Source: Clostridiales bacterium
GTDB taxonomy: Bacteria > Bacillota > Clostridia > Christensenellales > Aristaeellaceae
Direction of reading: 5' to 3'
Assembly: GCA_012512355.1 (NCBI GenBank)
Contig: JAAZEI010000171.1
Coordinates: 1 to 5,620 of the forward strand
DNA length: 5,620 nucleotides
In this document: piece by piece, positions 1-5,372 of the stretch
Numbering within the stretch: the first letter of the stretch is position 1
Layout of the letters: each line of letters starts with the position of its first letter
Translations under genes and position numbers: made by a program
Notes under the pieces: model-generated
The model's database searches: none
Told to the model about the DNA's origin: nothing
The model's input: the letters and a program-made list of their open reading frames with translations, nothing else

Positions 1-51
1 CACATCGTTTGATTCGAGCGTCCCCGCCATTGCTTTTAAAACAATCTTCAT
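1..51 (-). CDS. citD: Citrate lyase gamma subunit (acyl carrier protein) CitD, N-terminal 17 codons, cut by window edge
   Basis: Reading leftward from ATG at 51-49, the frame gives MKIVLKAMAGTLESNDV and runs off the window. From memory of the family, CitD proteins of about 95-100 residues start in just this way, with an AGTLES(S/G)DV block. The serine at position 14 carries the phosphoribosyl-dephospho-CoA prosthetic group, and Ser14 is in the right place here. CitD is the small cytoplasmic acyl carrier of citrate lyase; CitE and CitF transfer and cleave the citryl thioester to acetate and oxaloacetate. A near-ideal Shine-Dalgarno box precedes the ATG by 7 bases. The gene follows the AEC carrier by 46 bases on the same strand, with no terminator between, so it belongs to the same operon. 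No citC-like ligase gene precedes it here. The call rests on 17 residues plus context, so the rest of the gene and citE/citF are predicted but not seen. Confidence 0.85.
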   Translation of the reverse strand, partial: MKIVLKAMAGTLESNDV

Positions 52-58
52 ATAAAAG

Positions 59-65
59 CTCCTTT
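59..65 (-). promoter_or_regulatory. Ribosome binding site of citD
   Basis: AAAGGAG on the minus strand, followed by 7 bases to ATG at 51. It fixes the start of the truncated citD frame and shows that this short edge fragment is a real gene start. The next in-frame ATG (codon 8, 30-28) has no such box. Confidence 0.85.
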
Positions 66-97
66 AAACTTGAATGTTCACTTGACTGCAGATATGC

Positions 98-1039
98 TCA
101 ACCGCCTATCCAGCCCAGAGCAGAGAGCGTTAAGACCCACATAAATACGCTCAGGATGGAGAGCGTACTGGTCACTGCCACAATCTGGCCTGCCAGTACA
201 GCATCTGCCCCCATGGCTTTGGCTGTGGGGTAGCTGGATACTGCTGTTGGCACAGCACTCAGCGCCATGGCTGTCAAAACAGCTGTCCCATCAAAGCCCA
301 AAGCTTTAATCACCAGAACAAAAATTAGGGGGGTGACCAGAAGCTTCATGATGCAAACAGCCCGCAGCTCCCGGCGGTAAAAGACAGTGTCCGCCAGTTT
401 AAGCCCCGCGCCGAGCGTTACCAGCGCGATGGGTGTCACAAGCGAAGCGATATCCCCAATCATGCGCTCAGCCACCGCAGGGAAACGGATGCCCATGCCT
501 TTAACCGCCAGAGCTGCCAGGGCACCTGCAATGATAGGATTTTTAACAATGCTCAGCAGCAGACTTTTTATGCACAGTTTGTCGCCTCGCAAGACCTCTA
601 AAATAATCACACTGACAATGTTGCTGAGCGGCACCATCACAGCGATGCTCAAGGATGCCAGCCCTGCCCGGTCTTTGCCCGTGATGGCAATCACCACAGG
701 CAGCGCAAACAAAAGCGAGTTGCTGCGTACCACCCCCTGAAGCATGCTTCCAAGCACGGGTTTTGACGCGAAGCGCTTGGGGAAAATCACCAAAACAATG
801 GCTGTCACCAGCAAAAACAGGACGACCATCGTCCAGAGGAAACCAGGGTTAAGCGCCTCCTTGATGTTCGTCCTGTAAATGCTGTTGAAGATCAGGAAGG
901 GAAAACAATAAGAAAAGATGATCCGATTGACCTCATTGAGGGTGGTATCGCTGAGCATTTTAGCTCGTTTAAGGATTGCACCGCCCAACATATAAATAAG
1001 GATGGGCAAGACAGCCGATACCCCCAGCATGAGATTCAT
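98..1039 (-). CDS. AEC (auxin efflux carrier) family transporter, putative citrate/malate carrier
   Basis: A 313-residue integral membrane protein with about ten hydrophobic helices, roughly at residues 5-23, 38-54, 67-86, 105-120, 127-149, 164-181, 196-212, 228-247, 252-265 and 281-309. Length and layout fit the AEC/BART family. Family hallmarks are a charged/asparagine break before a helix in the first half (R105-S-N107, then LLFALPV) and the C-terminal block with P264, Y270, P271, a GAD turn (277-279), and serine/threonine-rich STLSILS at 291-297. AEC members in bacteria include malate and malonate permeases, and the family occurs beside organic-acid fermentation genes. Here it lies between a malic-enzyme homologue (8 bases upstream) and citD, so import of citrate or malate, or exchange for a product, is the natural inference. 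Substrate cannot be read from the sequence. The ATG at 1039 is chosen over Met4 because it uses the AGGAGG box at 1053-1058, although the 13-base spacing is long. Confidence 0.9.
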   Translation of the reverse strand: MNLMLGVSAVLPILIYMLGGAILKRAKMLSDTTLNEVNRIIFSYCFPFLIFNSIYRTNIKEALNPGFLWTMVVLFLLVTAIVLVIFPKRFASKPVLGSMLQGVVRSNSLLFALPVVIAITGKDRAGLASLSIAVMVPLSNIVSVIILEVLRGDKLCIKSLLLSIVKNPIIAGALAALAVKGMGIRFPAVAERMIGDIASLVTPIALVTLGAGLKLADTVFYRRELRAVCIMKLLVTPLIFVLVIKALGFDGTAVLTAMALSAVPTAVSSYPTAKAMGADAVLAGQIVAVTSTLSILSVFMWVLTLSALGWIGG

Positions 1040-1047
1040 TCTTAAAT

Positions 1048-2229
1048 TTATTCCTCCTGTTTGCGGGCAATGCCCAGCTCACGCGCCACCCTGGCAACTT
1101 CATGAGCGACAACATCTGCTACGCGCTTATCAAACACATCGGGAATTATATATTCGGCATTGATTTTGCTTTCTTCACACAAAGAGGCAATGGCTTTGCC
1201 TGCAGCCAGTTTCATTTCCTCAGTGATGTCCCTTGCTTCCACCATCAGAGCACCCTTGAAGATGCCGGGGAAAACCAGGACGTTATTAATCTGATTGGGG
1301 AAATCGCTGCGACCGGTAGCCACCACAGCGGCGCCGCCTTTGAGTGCGTCATCGGGCATGATTTCCGGTGTGGGGTTGGCCATGGCAAAGACAATGGCGC
1401 CCTTGGCCATGGTGCTGACCATGTCGCTTGACAGCACATTGGGCCCTGAAACGCCTAAGAAAATATCTTTGCCCTTGATGACATCTGCCAGCTTGCCTTT
1501 TTCTTTATGCTTGTTGGTCATGCCGGCGATTTCTTTCTTGGCGGGGTTGCTTTCTTCCTCTCCTTCGCAAAGCGCGCCCTGTCTGTCCACCATAACGATA
1601 TTGCCAGGGTTCATCTGCATGATGAGCTTGGCAATGGAGATGCCTGCAGCGCCTGCGCCGTTGATGACGATGCTGACATCTTCCCAGGATTTGCCCACTA
1701 CTTTGAGCGCGTTGATGAGGCCAGCCAGTACAACAATGGCCGTGCCGTGCTGGTCATCGTGAAAAACCGGGATATCCAGCTCTGCCTTGAGCCTGCGCTC
1801 GATTTCAAAACAGCGGGGGGCTGAGATATCTTCCAGGTTAATGCCGCCAAAAGTGGGGGCCAGATATTTGATCGTTTTGATGATTTCCTCTGTATCCTTG
1901 GTATCCAGACAAATGGGGAATGCATCCACGCCGCCAAAAGCTTTGAACAAAAGGCACTTGCCCTCCATCACGGGCATGGCGGCTTCAGGGCCGATATCAC
2001 CAAGGCCCAGCACGGCCGTGCCATCGGATACAACGGCTACCGTGCGGCCTTTGATGGTGTAGAGATAGGCATCATGCTTGTTTTCATGAATTTTACGGCA
2101 AGGCTCTGCAACGCCGGGTGTATAGGCGATGGACAGGTCTTCACGGGTGTTGACTGACACACGGGATGTAACATCCAGCTTCCCCTGGTACTTCCTGCTG
2201 AGTTCAAGGCTTTTTTCAGAATAATTCAC
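1048..2229 (-). CDS. Malic enzyme family protein (malate dehydrogenase, oxaloacetate-decarboxylating, or CitM-like oxaloacetate decarboxylase)
   Basis: A 393-residue cytoplasmic enzyme of the short bacterial malic enzyme class. It lacks the phosphotransacetylase-like C-terminal domain of MaeB (about 760 residues). N-terminal catalytic domain: YTPGVAEP at 36-43 with the probable general-acid Tyr36, VSDGTAVLGLGDIG at 67-80, and Lys91 in MEGK as the probable catalytic lysine. Metal ligands are likely in INLEDI (Glu133, Asp134) and FHDDQHGT (156-163, Asp158/Asp159). The NAD(P)-binding Rossmann domain begins near 185 with GAGAAG at 191-196; Asp215 at the end of the second strand favours NAD over NADP. 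ANPTPEI is at 284-290. Malic enzymes convert malate to pyruvate, CO2 and NAD(P)H. In citrate operons of lactic acid bacteria a close relative, CitM, decarboxylates oxaloacetate instead. Being first in an operon with a carrier and citD makes the CitM-like role attractive but unproven. The start is GTG 2229; the frame closes upstream at a TAG (2274-2272) with no other start codon. Confidence 0.93.
   Translation of the reverse strand: MNYSEKSLELSRKYQGKLDVTSRVSVNTREDLSIAYTPGVAEPCRKIHENKHDAYLYTIKGRTVAVVSDGTAVLGLGDIGPEAAMPVMEGKCLLFKAFGGVDAFPICLDTKDTEEIIKTIKYLAPTFGGINLEDISAPRCFEIERRLKAELDIPVFHDDQHGTAIVVLAGLINALKVVGKSWEDVSIVINGAGAAGISIAKLIMQMNPGNIVMVDRQGALCEGEEESNPAKKEIAGMTNKHKEKGKLADVIKGKDIFLGVSGPNVLSSDMVSTMAKGAIVFAMANPTPEIMPDDALKGGAAVVATGRSDFPNQINNVLVFPGIFKGALMVEARDITEEMKLAAGKAIASLCEESKINAEYIIPDVFDKRVADVVAHEVARVARELGIARKQEE
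1053..1058 (-). promoter_or_regulatory. Ribosome binding site of the AEC carrier, inside the end of the malic enzyme gene
   Basis: AGGAGG lies within the last codons of the upstream gene (its TAA is at 1050-1048). It stands 13 bases before ATG 1039, a longer spacing than the usual 5-9. The placement suggests translational coupling between the two genes. No better-placed ATG or GTG is visible. Confidence 0.65.
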
Positions 2230-2230
2230 T

Positions 2231-2242
2231 AGGTAATTACCT
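2231..2242 (-). repeat. Perfect 12-bp palindrome between ribosome binding site and GTG start of the malic enzyme gene
   Basis: AGGTAATTACCT is identical on both strands and sits one base upstream of the GTG at 2229. In mRNA it could form a 4-bp stem with an AATT loop that covers the second AGG of the AAGGAAGG box (2247-2240). The unfolded spacing from the first AAGGA (2247-2243) to GTG is 13 bases, which is long. It could be a translational control element or a small DNA operator. A 12-bp palindrome is expected about once per 4 kb by chance, so the location is the only reason to note it. Confidence 0.4.
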
Positions 2243-2267
2243 TCCTTCTGTTTGTTTTCGCATGCGG

Positions 2268-2288
2268 CGGGCTAAAAGATATCGCCCG
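2268..2288 (-). other. Small GC-rich hairpin in the leader of the citrate operon
   Basis: CGGGC at 2268-2272 and GCCCG at 2284-2288 can pair (5 bp, 11-base loop) in the roughly 74-base leader between the predicted transcription start (near 2303) and the GTG. No U-run follows it on the minus strand, so it is not an intrinsic terminator. I see no known riboswitch fold around it. Confidence 0.3.
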
Positions 2289-2309
2289 ACGAGCGGATTG
2301 TTTACCTCC

Positions 2310-2338
2310 ACTATAACATGATGACAAAGCCTGGTAAA
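2310..2338 (-). promoter_or_regulatory. Predicted sigma-70-type promoter of the malic enzyme-carrier-citD operon
   Basis: On the minus strand, -35 TTTACC (2338-2333) is followed by a 17-base spacer and -10 TATAGT (2315-2310), with an extended -10 TGT immediately before it (2318-2316). The -10 matches TATAAT at 5 of 6 positions and the -35 matches at 4 of 6. The predicted start near 2303 leaves a leader of about 74 bases. It is the best match I found on this strand upstream of the operon. Confidence 0.65.
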
Positions 2339-2347
2339 GCCTTGTCA
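2322..2347. promoter_or_regulatory. Operator-like repeat over the -35 region of the citrate operon promoter
   Basis: Outer arms TGACAA (2322-2327) and TTGTCA (2342-2347) form an interrupted inverted repeat with 14 bases between. Nested inside is a direct repeat, AAAGCCT at 2326-2332 and again at 2336-2342, spaced exactly 10 bp, which is one helical turn. The element covers the -35 box and upstream half of the spacer, centred near -32 from the predicted start, so a bound protein would most simply act as a repressor. I cannot assign a regulator; it does not fit the CcpA cre consensus. Confidence 0.45.
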
Positions 2348-2521
2348 GGGAAGCAGGATTAAGGCGAAAATTAGCTTTGGTAAATCATCTGTCTGTATCA
2401 TCAGCAGCTATATATCACATAAATATCCTCAGCCTGGATAAGCAAATTGTAAAAAGCAAAAAACGCGTCAGCGCCTCGTGGCTAAATAATTGAGTTTCGT
2501 TTCAAAATATCCAGAATATAT

Positions 2522-2545
2522 CAGAACTTTCACAACGTGGTTCTG
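2522..2545. promoter_or_regulatory. Inverted repeat upstream of the ROK kinase promoter, possible regulator site
   Basis: CAGAAC (2522-2527) and GTTCTG (2540-2545) are exact inverted copies separated by 12 bases, with CAC/GTG (2531-2533, 2537-2539) nested inside. A second pair, ATCAGA (2520-2525) and TCTGAT (2555-2560), overlaps it. The centre is near -68 from the predicted ROK gene start, a spacing typical of activator sites. Short arms make chance a real alternative. Confidence 0.35.
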
Positions 2546-2566
2546 TTTATTTTCTCTGATCATTTA

Positions 2567-2595
2567 TTGAATATATGCACACTTTATGATAGAAT
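2567..2595 (+). promoter_or_regulatory. Predicted sigma-70-type promoter of the ROK kinase gene
   Basis: -35 TTGAAT (2567-2572), a 17-base spacer, and -10 TAGAAT (2590-2595; 5 of 6 matches) with an extended -10 TGA at 2587-2589. The predicted start near 2602 leaves a short leader of about 22 bases containing only the ribosome binding site. The kinase gene therefore seems to be its own transcription unit. Confidence 0.7.
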
Positions 2596-2613
2596 GACAT
2601 TATTATAAATATC

Positions 2614-2619
2614 GAGGTG
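2614..2619 (+). promoter_or_regulatory. Ribosome binding site of the ROK kinase gene
   Basis: GAGGTG matches the 3' half of the full Shine-Dalgarno sequence and ends 4 bases before ATG 2624, counting in the run GAGGTGGGGC. It supports that start codon, which also places the phosphate-binding loop at the usual residue 7. Confidence 0.75.
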
Positions 2620-2623
2620 GGGC

Positions 2624-3487
2624 ATGTACGCGATTGGCGTTGATGTGGGTGGCACAACTGTAAAGCTTGGCTGTGTGAAAGATGGCCTGCATATTGTCTA
2701 CCGCGAAAAAAGGCAGTCGCCGCGCGATCCCCAAATGATGGCGCAGACCATTTTCAGCATGGTCAGCATCGCCCAGCAGCGTTATCCAGGCGTCAAAGTC
2801 GGCATCTCCTGCGCAGGCTCGATGGATTCCAACGGTCAGGTTACCGCCAACCACCTGGGCTGGGTTTCCGTGCCGCTGGGTGCTATGATCTACGAATTGT
2901 TTAATCGACCCATCCCCATGGAGAACGATGCCATGTGCGCCCTGGCGGCCGAGCACATCTACGGGACCCTCAACGGCTGCACCACAGGAATATTAATCAC
3001 ACTGGGGACAGGCATTGGCGGCGGCATTATCGTCGGCGGCGTGCCAGCGCGCGGCAACATGGGCTTGCACGGTGAAGTCGGACATATGATCACCCACGCA
3101 GACGGACGCAGATGCAACTGCGGTCAGCAAGGCTGCTGGGAAATGTATGCGGCAGCCAGCAAACTGCGTGAAGCGGCAGGCGGCATGAGCGTACGTGAAG
3201 TGATGTCCAATGTACGCGCCGGCAAATTGCTGGATATCTGGGGCAATTATATACACGAAGTTGTGATTGGGCTGTCTAGCCTTATGATGATATTTATTCC
3301 CGAAATCATTGCCATCGGCGGCGGCCTGTCAAATGCAGGCGATATCGTCATCAACGCCATCCGCTCAGAGCTAGAAGAGACAAGCGCCTTTAGAATATTC
3401 AACCCGACCTGCCGCATTGTGTCAGCGCACTTTCAAAACGACGCCGGCATTTTGGGGGCCGCGGCGCTGGCCTCAATGATGGAATAG
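2624..3487 (+). CDS. ROK family sugar kinase (glucokinase-like)
   Basis: A 287-residue cytoplasmic ATP-dependent sugar kinase, complete but slightly shorter than typical ROK glucokinases (about 300-320). The ATP phosphate loop is DVGGTT at 7-12 and the catalytic aspartate is Asp102 in MENDA. The second phosphate motif is LGTGIGGG at 127-134. Sugar-contact and zinc motifs follow: HGEVGH at 149-154, then CNCGQQGCWE at 164-173, giving zinc ligands His154, Cys164, Cys166 and Cys171, with Glu173 as a likely sugar contact. The adenosine motif IGGGLS is at 231-236. There is no N-terminal helix-turn-helix, so it is a kinase and not a NagC/XylR-type repressor. Glucose is the default substrate, but ROK kinases for N-acetylmannosamine, allose or fructose share these motifs and no sugar gene lies nearby to decide. 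It has its own promoter and a strong terminator, so it is probably monocistronic. Confidence 0.92.
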   Translation: MYAIGVDVGGTTVKLGCVKDGLHIVYREKRQSPRDPQMMAQTIFSMVSIAQQRYPGVKVGISCAGSMDSNGQVTANHLGWVSVPLGAMIYELFNRPIPMENDAMCALAAEHIYGTLNGCTTGILITLGTGIGGGIIVGGVPARGNMGLHGEVGHMITHADGRRCNCGQQGCWEMYAAASKLREAAGGMSVREVMSNVRAGKLLDIWGNYIHEVVIGLSSLMMIFIPEIIAIGGGLSNAGDIVINAIRSELEETSAFRIFNPTCRIVSAHFQNDAGILGAAALASMME

Positions 3488-3505
3488 AAATTCAGCCTTT
3501 TTATT

Positions 3506-3543
3506 AAAACAGTCTGCCGCGGTGTTTTGCGGCAGACTGTTTT
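3506..3543. terminator. Bidirectional intrinsic terminator between convergent genes
   Basis: A perfect 15-bp stem pairs 3506-3520 with 3529-3543 around the 8-base loop GGTGTTTT. The core GTCTGCCGC is GC-rich and flanked by AAAA/TTTT, so a U-rich tail follows the stem on either strand (TTTTATAA rightward, TTTTAATAAAAA leftward). It lies 18 bases after the ROK kinase stop and 6 bases after the aldo/keto reductase stop, so it serves both units. Confidence 0.92.
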
Positions 3544-3549
3544 ATAAGT

Positions 3550-4536
3550 CTATTCTTTTGTCAATTCATCAATTCGCTGCAGCTCCTGCGGTGTAAAGTG
3601 CAGGTTGCGGTGCGCCTGCGCCGCGTCTTCAATCTGACTTAACCGGCTTGCGCCAATGATGACTGAAGCCACCACAGGGCTTAGCAGCAGCCAGGCCAGC
3701 GCCATCTGCGCGAGGGTCTGACCCCTTGAAAGCGCCATCTCATTGAGGCTGCGTACCTTGGACAAAAGTTCCGGGGTGATGCCCTCCGGTTTGAGGAAGA
3801 CACTGGCACCCGCAGCCCTTGAATCCTCGGGAATGCCATTCAAATAGCGGTCAGTCAGAAGGCCTTGAGCCAGGGGCGAAAAGGGGATGGCTCCCACACC
3901 TTCCTGCTGGAGCACCTCATACAGGCCTTCTTCAGGCTGTCTGTCAAACATGTTATACCTGGTTTGATGAATGAGCAGCGGTACGCCCATTTCTCCCAGG
4001 ATTCTAACGGCTTCCTCCGTCATTTCAGGGCTATACTTGGAAATCCCGACATACAGGGCCTTCCCGCTCCTGACGATGTCTGCAAGCGCTCCCATGGTCT
4101 CATATAGCGGCGTATCAGGATCGGGTCTGTGATGATAGAAAATATCCACATAATCAAGCTTTAAGCGCTTGAGGCTCTGGTCAAGACCGGCCAATAGATA
4201 TTTGCGGCTGCCCCACTCACCATAGGGACCGGACCACATTTCATGCCCAGCCTTGGTCGAGACAATGATCTCATCACGGTAGCCCTTCAGATCCTTCCTT
4301 AATATACGGCCAAAATTTTTCTCGGCGCTGCCAGCAGGCGGGCCATAGACATTGGCGAGGTCAAAGTGCGTAATGCCAAGGTCAAAGGCGCCCAGCACCA
4401 TCTCACGGCTGTTGTCATAGTCTGAGCTGTCACCAAAGTTGTGCCATAAGCCCAGTGAAACAGCGGGCAGCTTAAGGCCGCTGACGCCTACACGTCTGTA
4501 AAGCATGTCATTGTAACGATCGGGGTTCACTTTCAT
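3550..4536 (-). CDS. gpr: Aldo/keto reductase, YghZ/GpR type (L-glyceraldehyde 3-phosphate reductase-like)
   Basis: A 328-residue cytoplasmic TIM-barrel oxidoreductase using NADPH. The aldo/keto reductase tetrad is Asp59, Tyr64, Lys95 and His136. The flanking sequence, SLGLWHNFG at 27-35, ITHFDLANVYGPPAGSAE at 55-72 and GSRKYLLAGLDQSLKR at 109-124, closely follows what I recall of E. coli YghZ/GpR (AKR14). That enzyme reduces L-glyceraldehyde 3-phosphate and methylglyoxal, so a role in clearing toxic carbonyls is likely. LLIHQTRYN is at 187-195, FSPLAQGLLTDRYLNG at 219-234, and the cofactor phosphate motif IIGASR at 293-298. Full length, with a good ribosome binding site 8 bases before ATG 4536. 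It follows exonuclease III by 24 bases and probably shares its transcript, ending at the 3506-3543 terminator. The exact substrate is uncertain; distant relatives include potassium-channel beta-like reductases. Confidence 0.93.
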   Translation of the reverse strand: MKVNPDRYNDMLYRRVGVSGLKLPAVSLGLWHNFGDSSDYDNSREMVLGAFDLGITHFDLANVYGPPAGSAEKNFGRILRKDLKGYRDEIIVSTKAGHEMWSGPYGEWGSRKYLLAGLDQSLKRLKLDYVDIFYHHRPDPDTPLYETMGALADIVRSGKALYVGISKYSPEMTEEAVRILGEMGVPLLIHQTRYNMFDRQPEEGLYEVLQQEGVGAIPFSPLAQGLLTDRYLNGIPEDSRAAGASVFLKPEGITPELLSKVRSLNEMALSRGQTLAQMALAWLLLSPVVASVIIGASRLSQIEDAAQAHRNLHFTPQELQRIDELTKE

Positions 4537-4544
4537 GTCAGGTT

Positions 4545-4550
4545 CCTCCT
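4545..4550 (-). promoter_or_regulatory. Ribosome binding site of the aldo/keto reductase gene
   Basis: AGGAGG on the minus strand with 8 bases to ATG 4536, in the 24-base gap after the exonuclease III stop. No promoter or terminator fits in this gap, which supports co-transcription. Confidence 0.8.
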
Positions 4551-4560
4551 TTTATTCCGC

Positions 4561-5313
4561 TTATAGTTGCATGACCAAACCAACAGGACAGTGATCACTG
4601 CCCAATATCTTGTCATCAATGAAGGCGTCCTTCATTTGGGGCACAAGGGAGCTTGAAATAACAAAGTAATCTATCCGCCAGCCTGCATTCGTGACGCGCG
4701 CATTGCTGCGATAGCTCCACCAGGTATAACTATCCTCGCGGTCGGGATAAAGGCAGCGAAAGCTATCACTAAAACCGGCGTCAAGCAGCTGGGTGAACTT
4801 ATCCCGCTCCTCATAACTAAAACCAGGCTGGCCGATGTTCGGCTTTGGGTGTCTCAGGTCGATCTCTTTGTGGGCGACATTTAAGTCTCCGCAATAGATC
4901 ACCGGTTTTTTAGCATCCAATTTCGTCAGATATTCCCGCATGGCATCTTCAAATTCCATCCGGTAGTCAAGCCGCCGCAGCCCCGGCTGCGCATTGGGAA
5001 TATAACAATTTACCAAATAATAATCCGGATACTCCAGCGTCAGCACCCTGCCTTCATCAAGATGATAATCATCCATGCCGTTAAATACATTCAAGGGTGT
5101 GTGTCTGGTAAATATGGCTGTCCCGGAATATCCCTTTTTTTCTGCGCTATGATAAAAAGATTGATAACCCTCAGGTGAAAAGTCAGCCTGACCTTCCTGC
5201 ATCTTGGTCTCCTGAATACAAAAAAAGTCTGCCTGAACATCCTCAAAATACTCATCAAAGTTCTTTTTGAGTATAGCGCGGAAACCGTTGACATTCCAAG
5301 AAATAAACTTCAT
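4561..5313 (-). CDS. xth: Exodeoxyribonuclease III / AP endonuclease (ExoIII family)
   Basis: A 250-residue magnesium-dependent DNA repair nuclease of the endonuclease/exonuclease/phosphatase fold. It cuts the backbone 5' of abasic sites and removes blocked 3' ends in base excision repair. Family residues are all present: Asn7 in SWNVNG, metal ligand Glu35 in IQETK, Tyr104 in NCYIPN, Asp143 and Asn145 in GDLN (the active-site pair), Asp215 in WRIDYF, and the terminal SDHCPV with Asp240 and His241. The pieces YTWWSYR (196-202) and NAGWRIDYF (209-217) are typical of ExoIII/ExoA. Length is normal, so it appears complete and active. I start it at ATG 5313 and not at the adjoining GTG 5316, because the AAGGAG box is 6 bases from ATG and only 3 from GTG. 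It lies 82 bases after the metal transporter gene and directly before the aldo/keto reductase gene. Confidence 0.95.
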   Translation of the reverse strand: MKFISWNVNGFRAILKKNFDEYFEDVQADFFCIQETKMQEGQADFSPEGYQSFYHSAEKKGYSGTAIFTRHTPLNVFNGMDDYHLDEGRVLTLEYPDYYLVNCYIPNAQPGLRRLDYRMEFEDAMREYLTKLDAKKPVIYCGDLNVAHKEIDLRHPKPNIGQPGFSYEERDKFTQLLDAGFSDSFRCLYPDREDSYTWWSYRSNARVTNAGWRIDYFVISSSLVPQMKDAFIDDKILGSDHCPVGLVMQL

Positions 5314-5319
5314 CACTCG

Positions 5320-5325
5320 CTCCTT
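5320..5325 (-). promoter_or_regulatory. Ribosome binding site deciding the exonuclease III start
   Basis: AAGGAG on the minus strand. The spacing is 6 bases to ATG 5313 and 3 bases to the adjacent in-frame GTG 5316, so ATG is preferred. The two candidate proteins differ by one residue. Confidence 0.75.
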
Positions 5326-5355
5326 TTATATCTACTTTTATGTATATACCCACTT

Positions 5356-5372
5356 GATGCAAATTTTGTATC
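5356..5372. repeat. 17-bp near-palindrome upstream of exonuclease III, possible operator
   Basis: GATGCAAA and TTTGTATC surround a central T and pair at seven of eight positions (the eighth is a G-T pair). It sits in the 82-base gap between the metal transporter and exonuclease III genes, about 43 bases upstream of the latter's start codon. It is AT-rich and has no U-run on the minus strand, so it is a poor terminator. A transcription factor site is the simplest reading. I see only weak -10-like sequence (TATATA near 5343-5348, minus strand) after it and no good -35. Confidence 0.35.

Larger units (their letters stand above)
2230..2623. other. Divergent intergenic region (394 bases) between the citrate operon and the ROK kinase gene
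   Basis: This stretch contains no plausible gene. It holds the two divergent promoters, the repeats listed separately, and two further small inverted repeats. The first is TATCC/GGATA at 2424-2428 and 2436-2440 (7-base spacer). The second is a near-palindrome, ATATCC-A-GAATAT, at 2507-2519. The section 2348-2520 between the promoters is AT-rich, carries stop codons in all frames I followed, and shows no tRNA, terminator or recognised riboswitch. Its length exceeds what two promoters need, so extra regulator sites or a small RNA are possible but unsupported. Confidence 0.7.

Noticed and set aside
68..85. Direct repeat ACTTGA-N6-ACTTGA between the AEC carrier and citD
   Set aside because: Six-base copies 12 bp apart in a short gap are easily expected by chance. 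There is no promoter or stem-loop with a U-run to give them a role.
9..233. 74-codon plus-strand open frame across the citD/AEC junction
   Set aside because: It is antisense to two real genes, has no ribosome binding site and has a low-complexity composition.
1295..1762. 155-codon open frame on the plus strand antisense to the malic enzyme gene
   Set aside because: It lies wholly within a well-motifed gene on the other strand, has no convincing ribosome binding site and gives no recognisable protein; it is a codon-bias shadow. The same holds for 387-740, 1507-1824, 1787-2062, 2603-2956, 2993-3256 and 3865-4107.
2490..2506. CcpA cre-like site in TTGAGTTTCGTTTCAA
   Set aside because: On the minus strand it has only three bases between TG and CG where the cre consensus needs four, and the other half lacks the required pattern.
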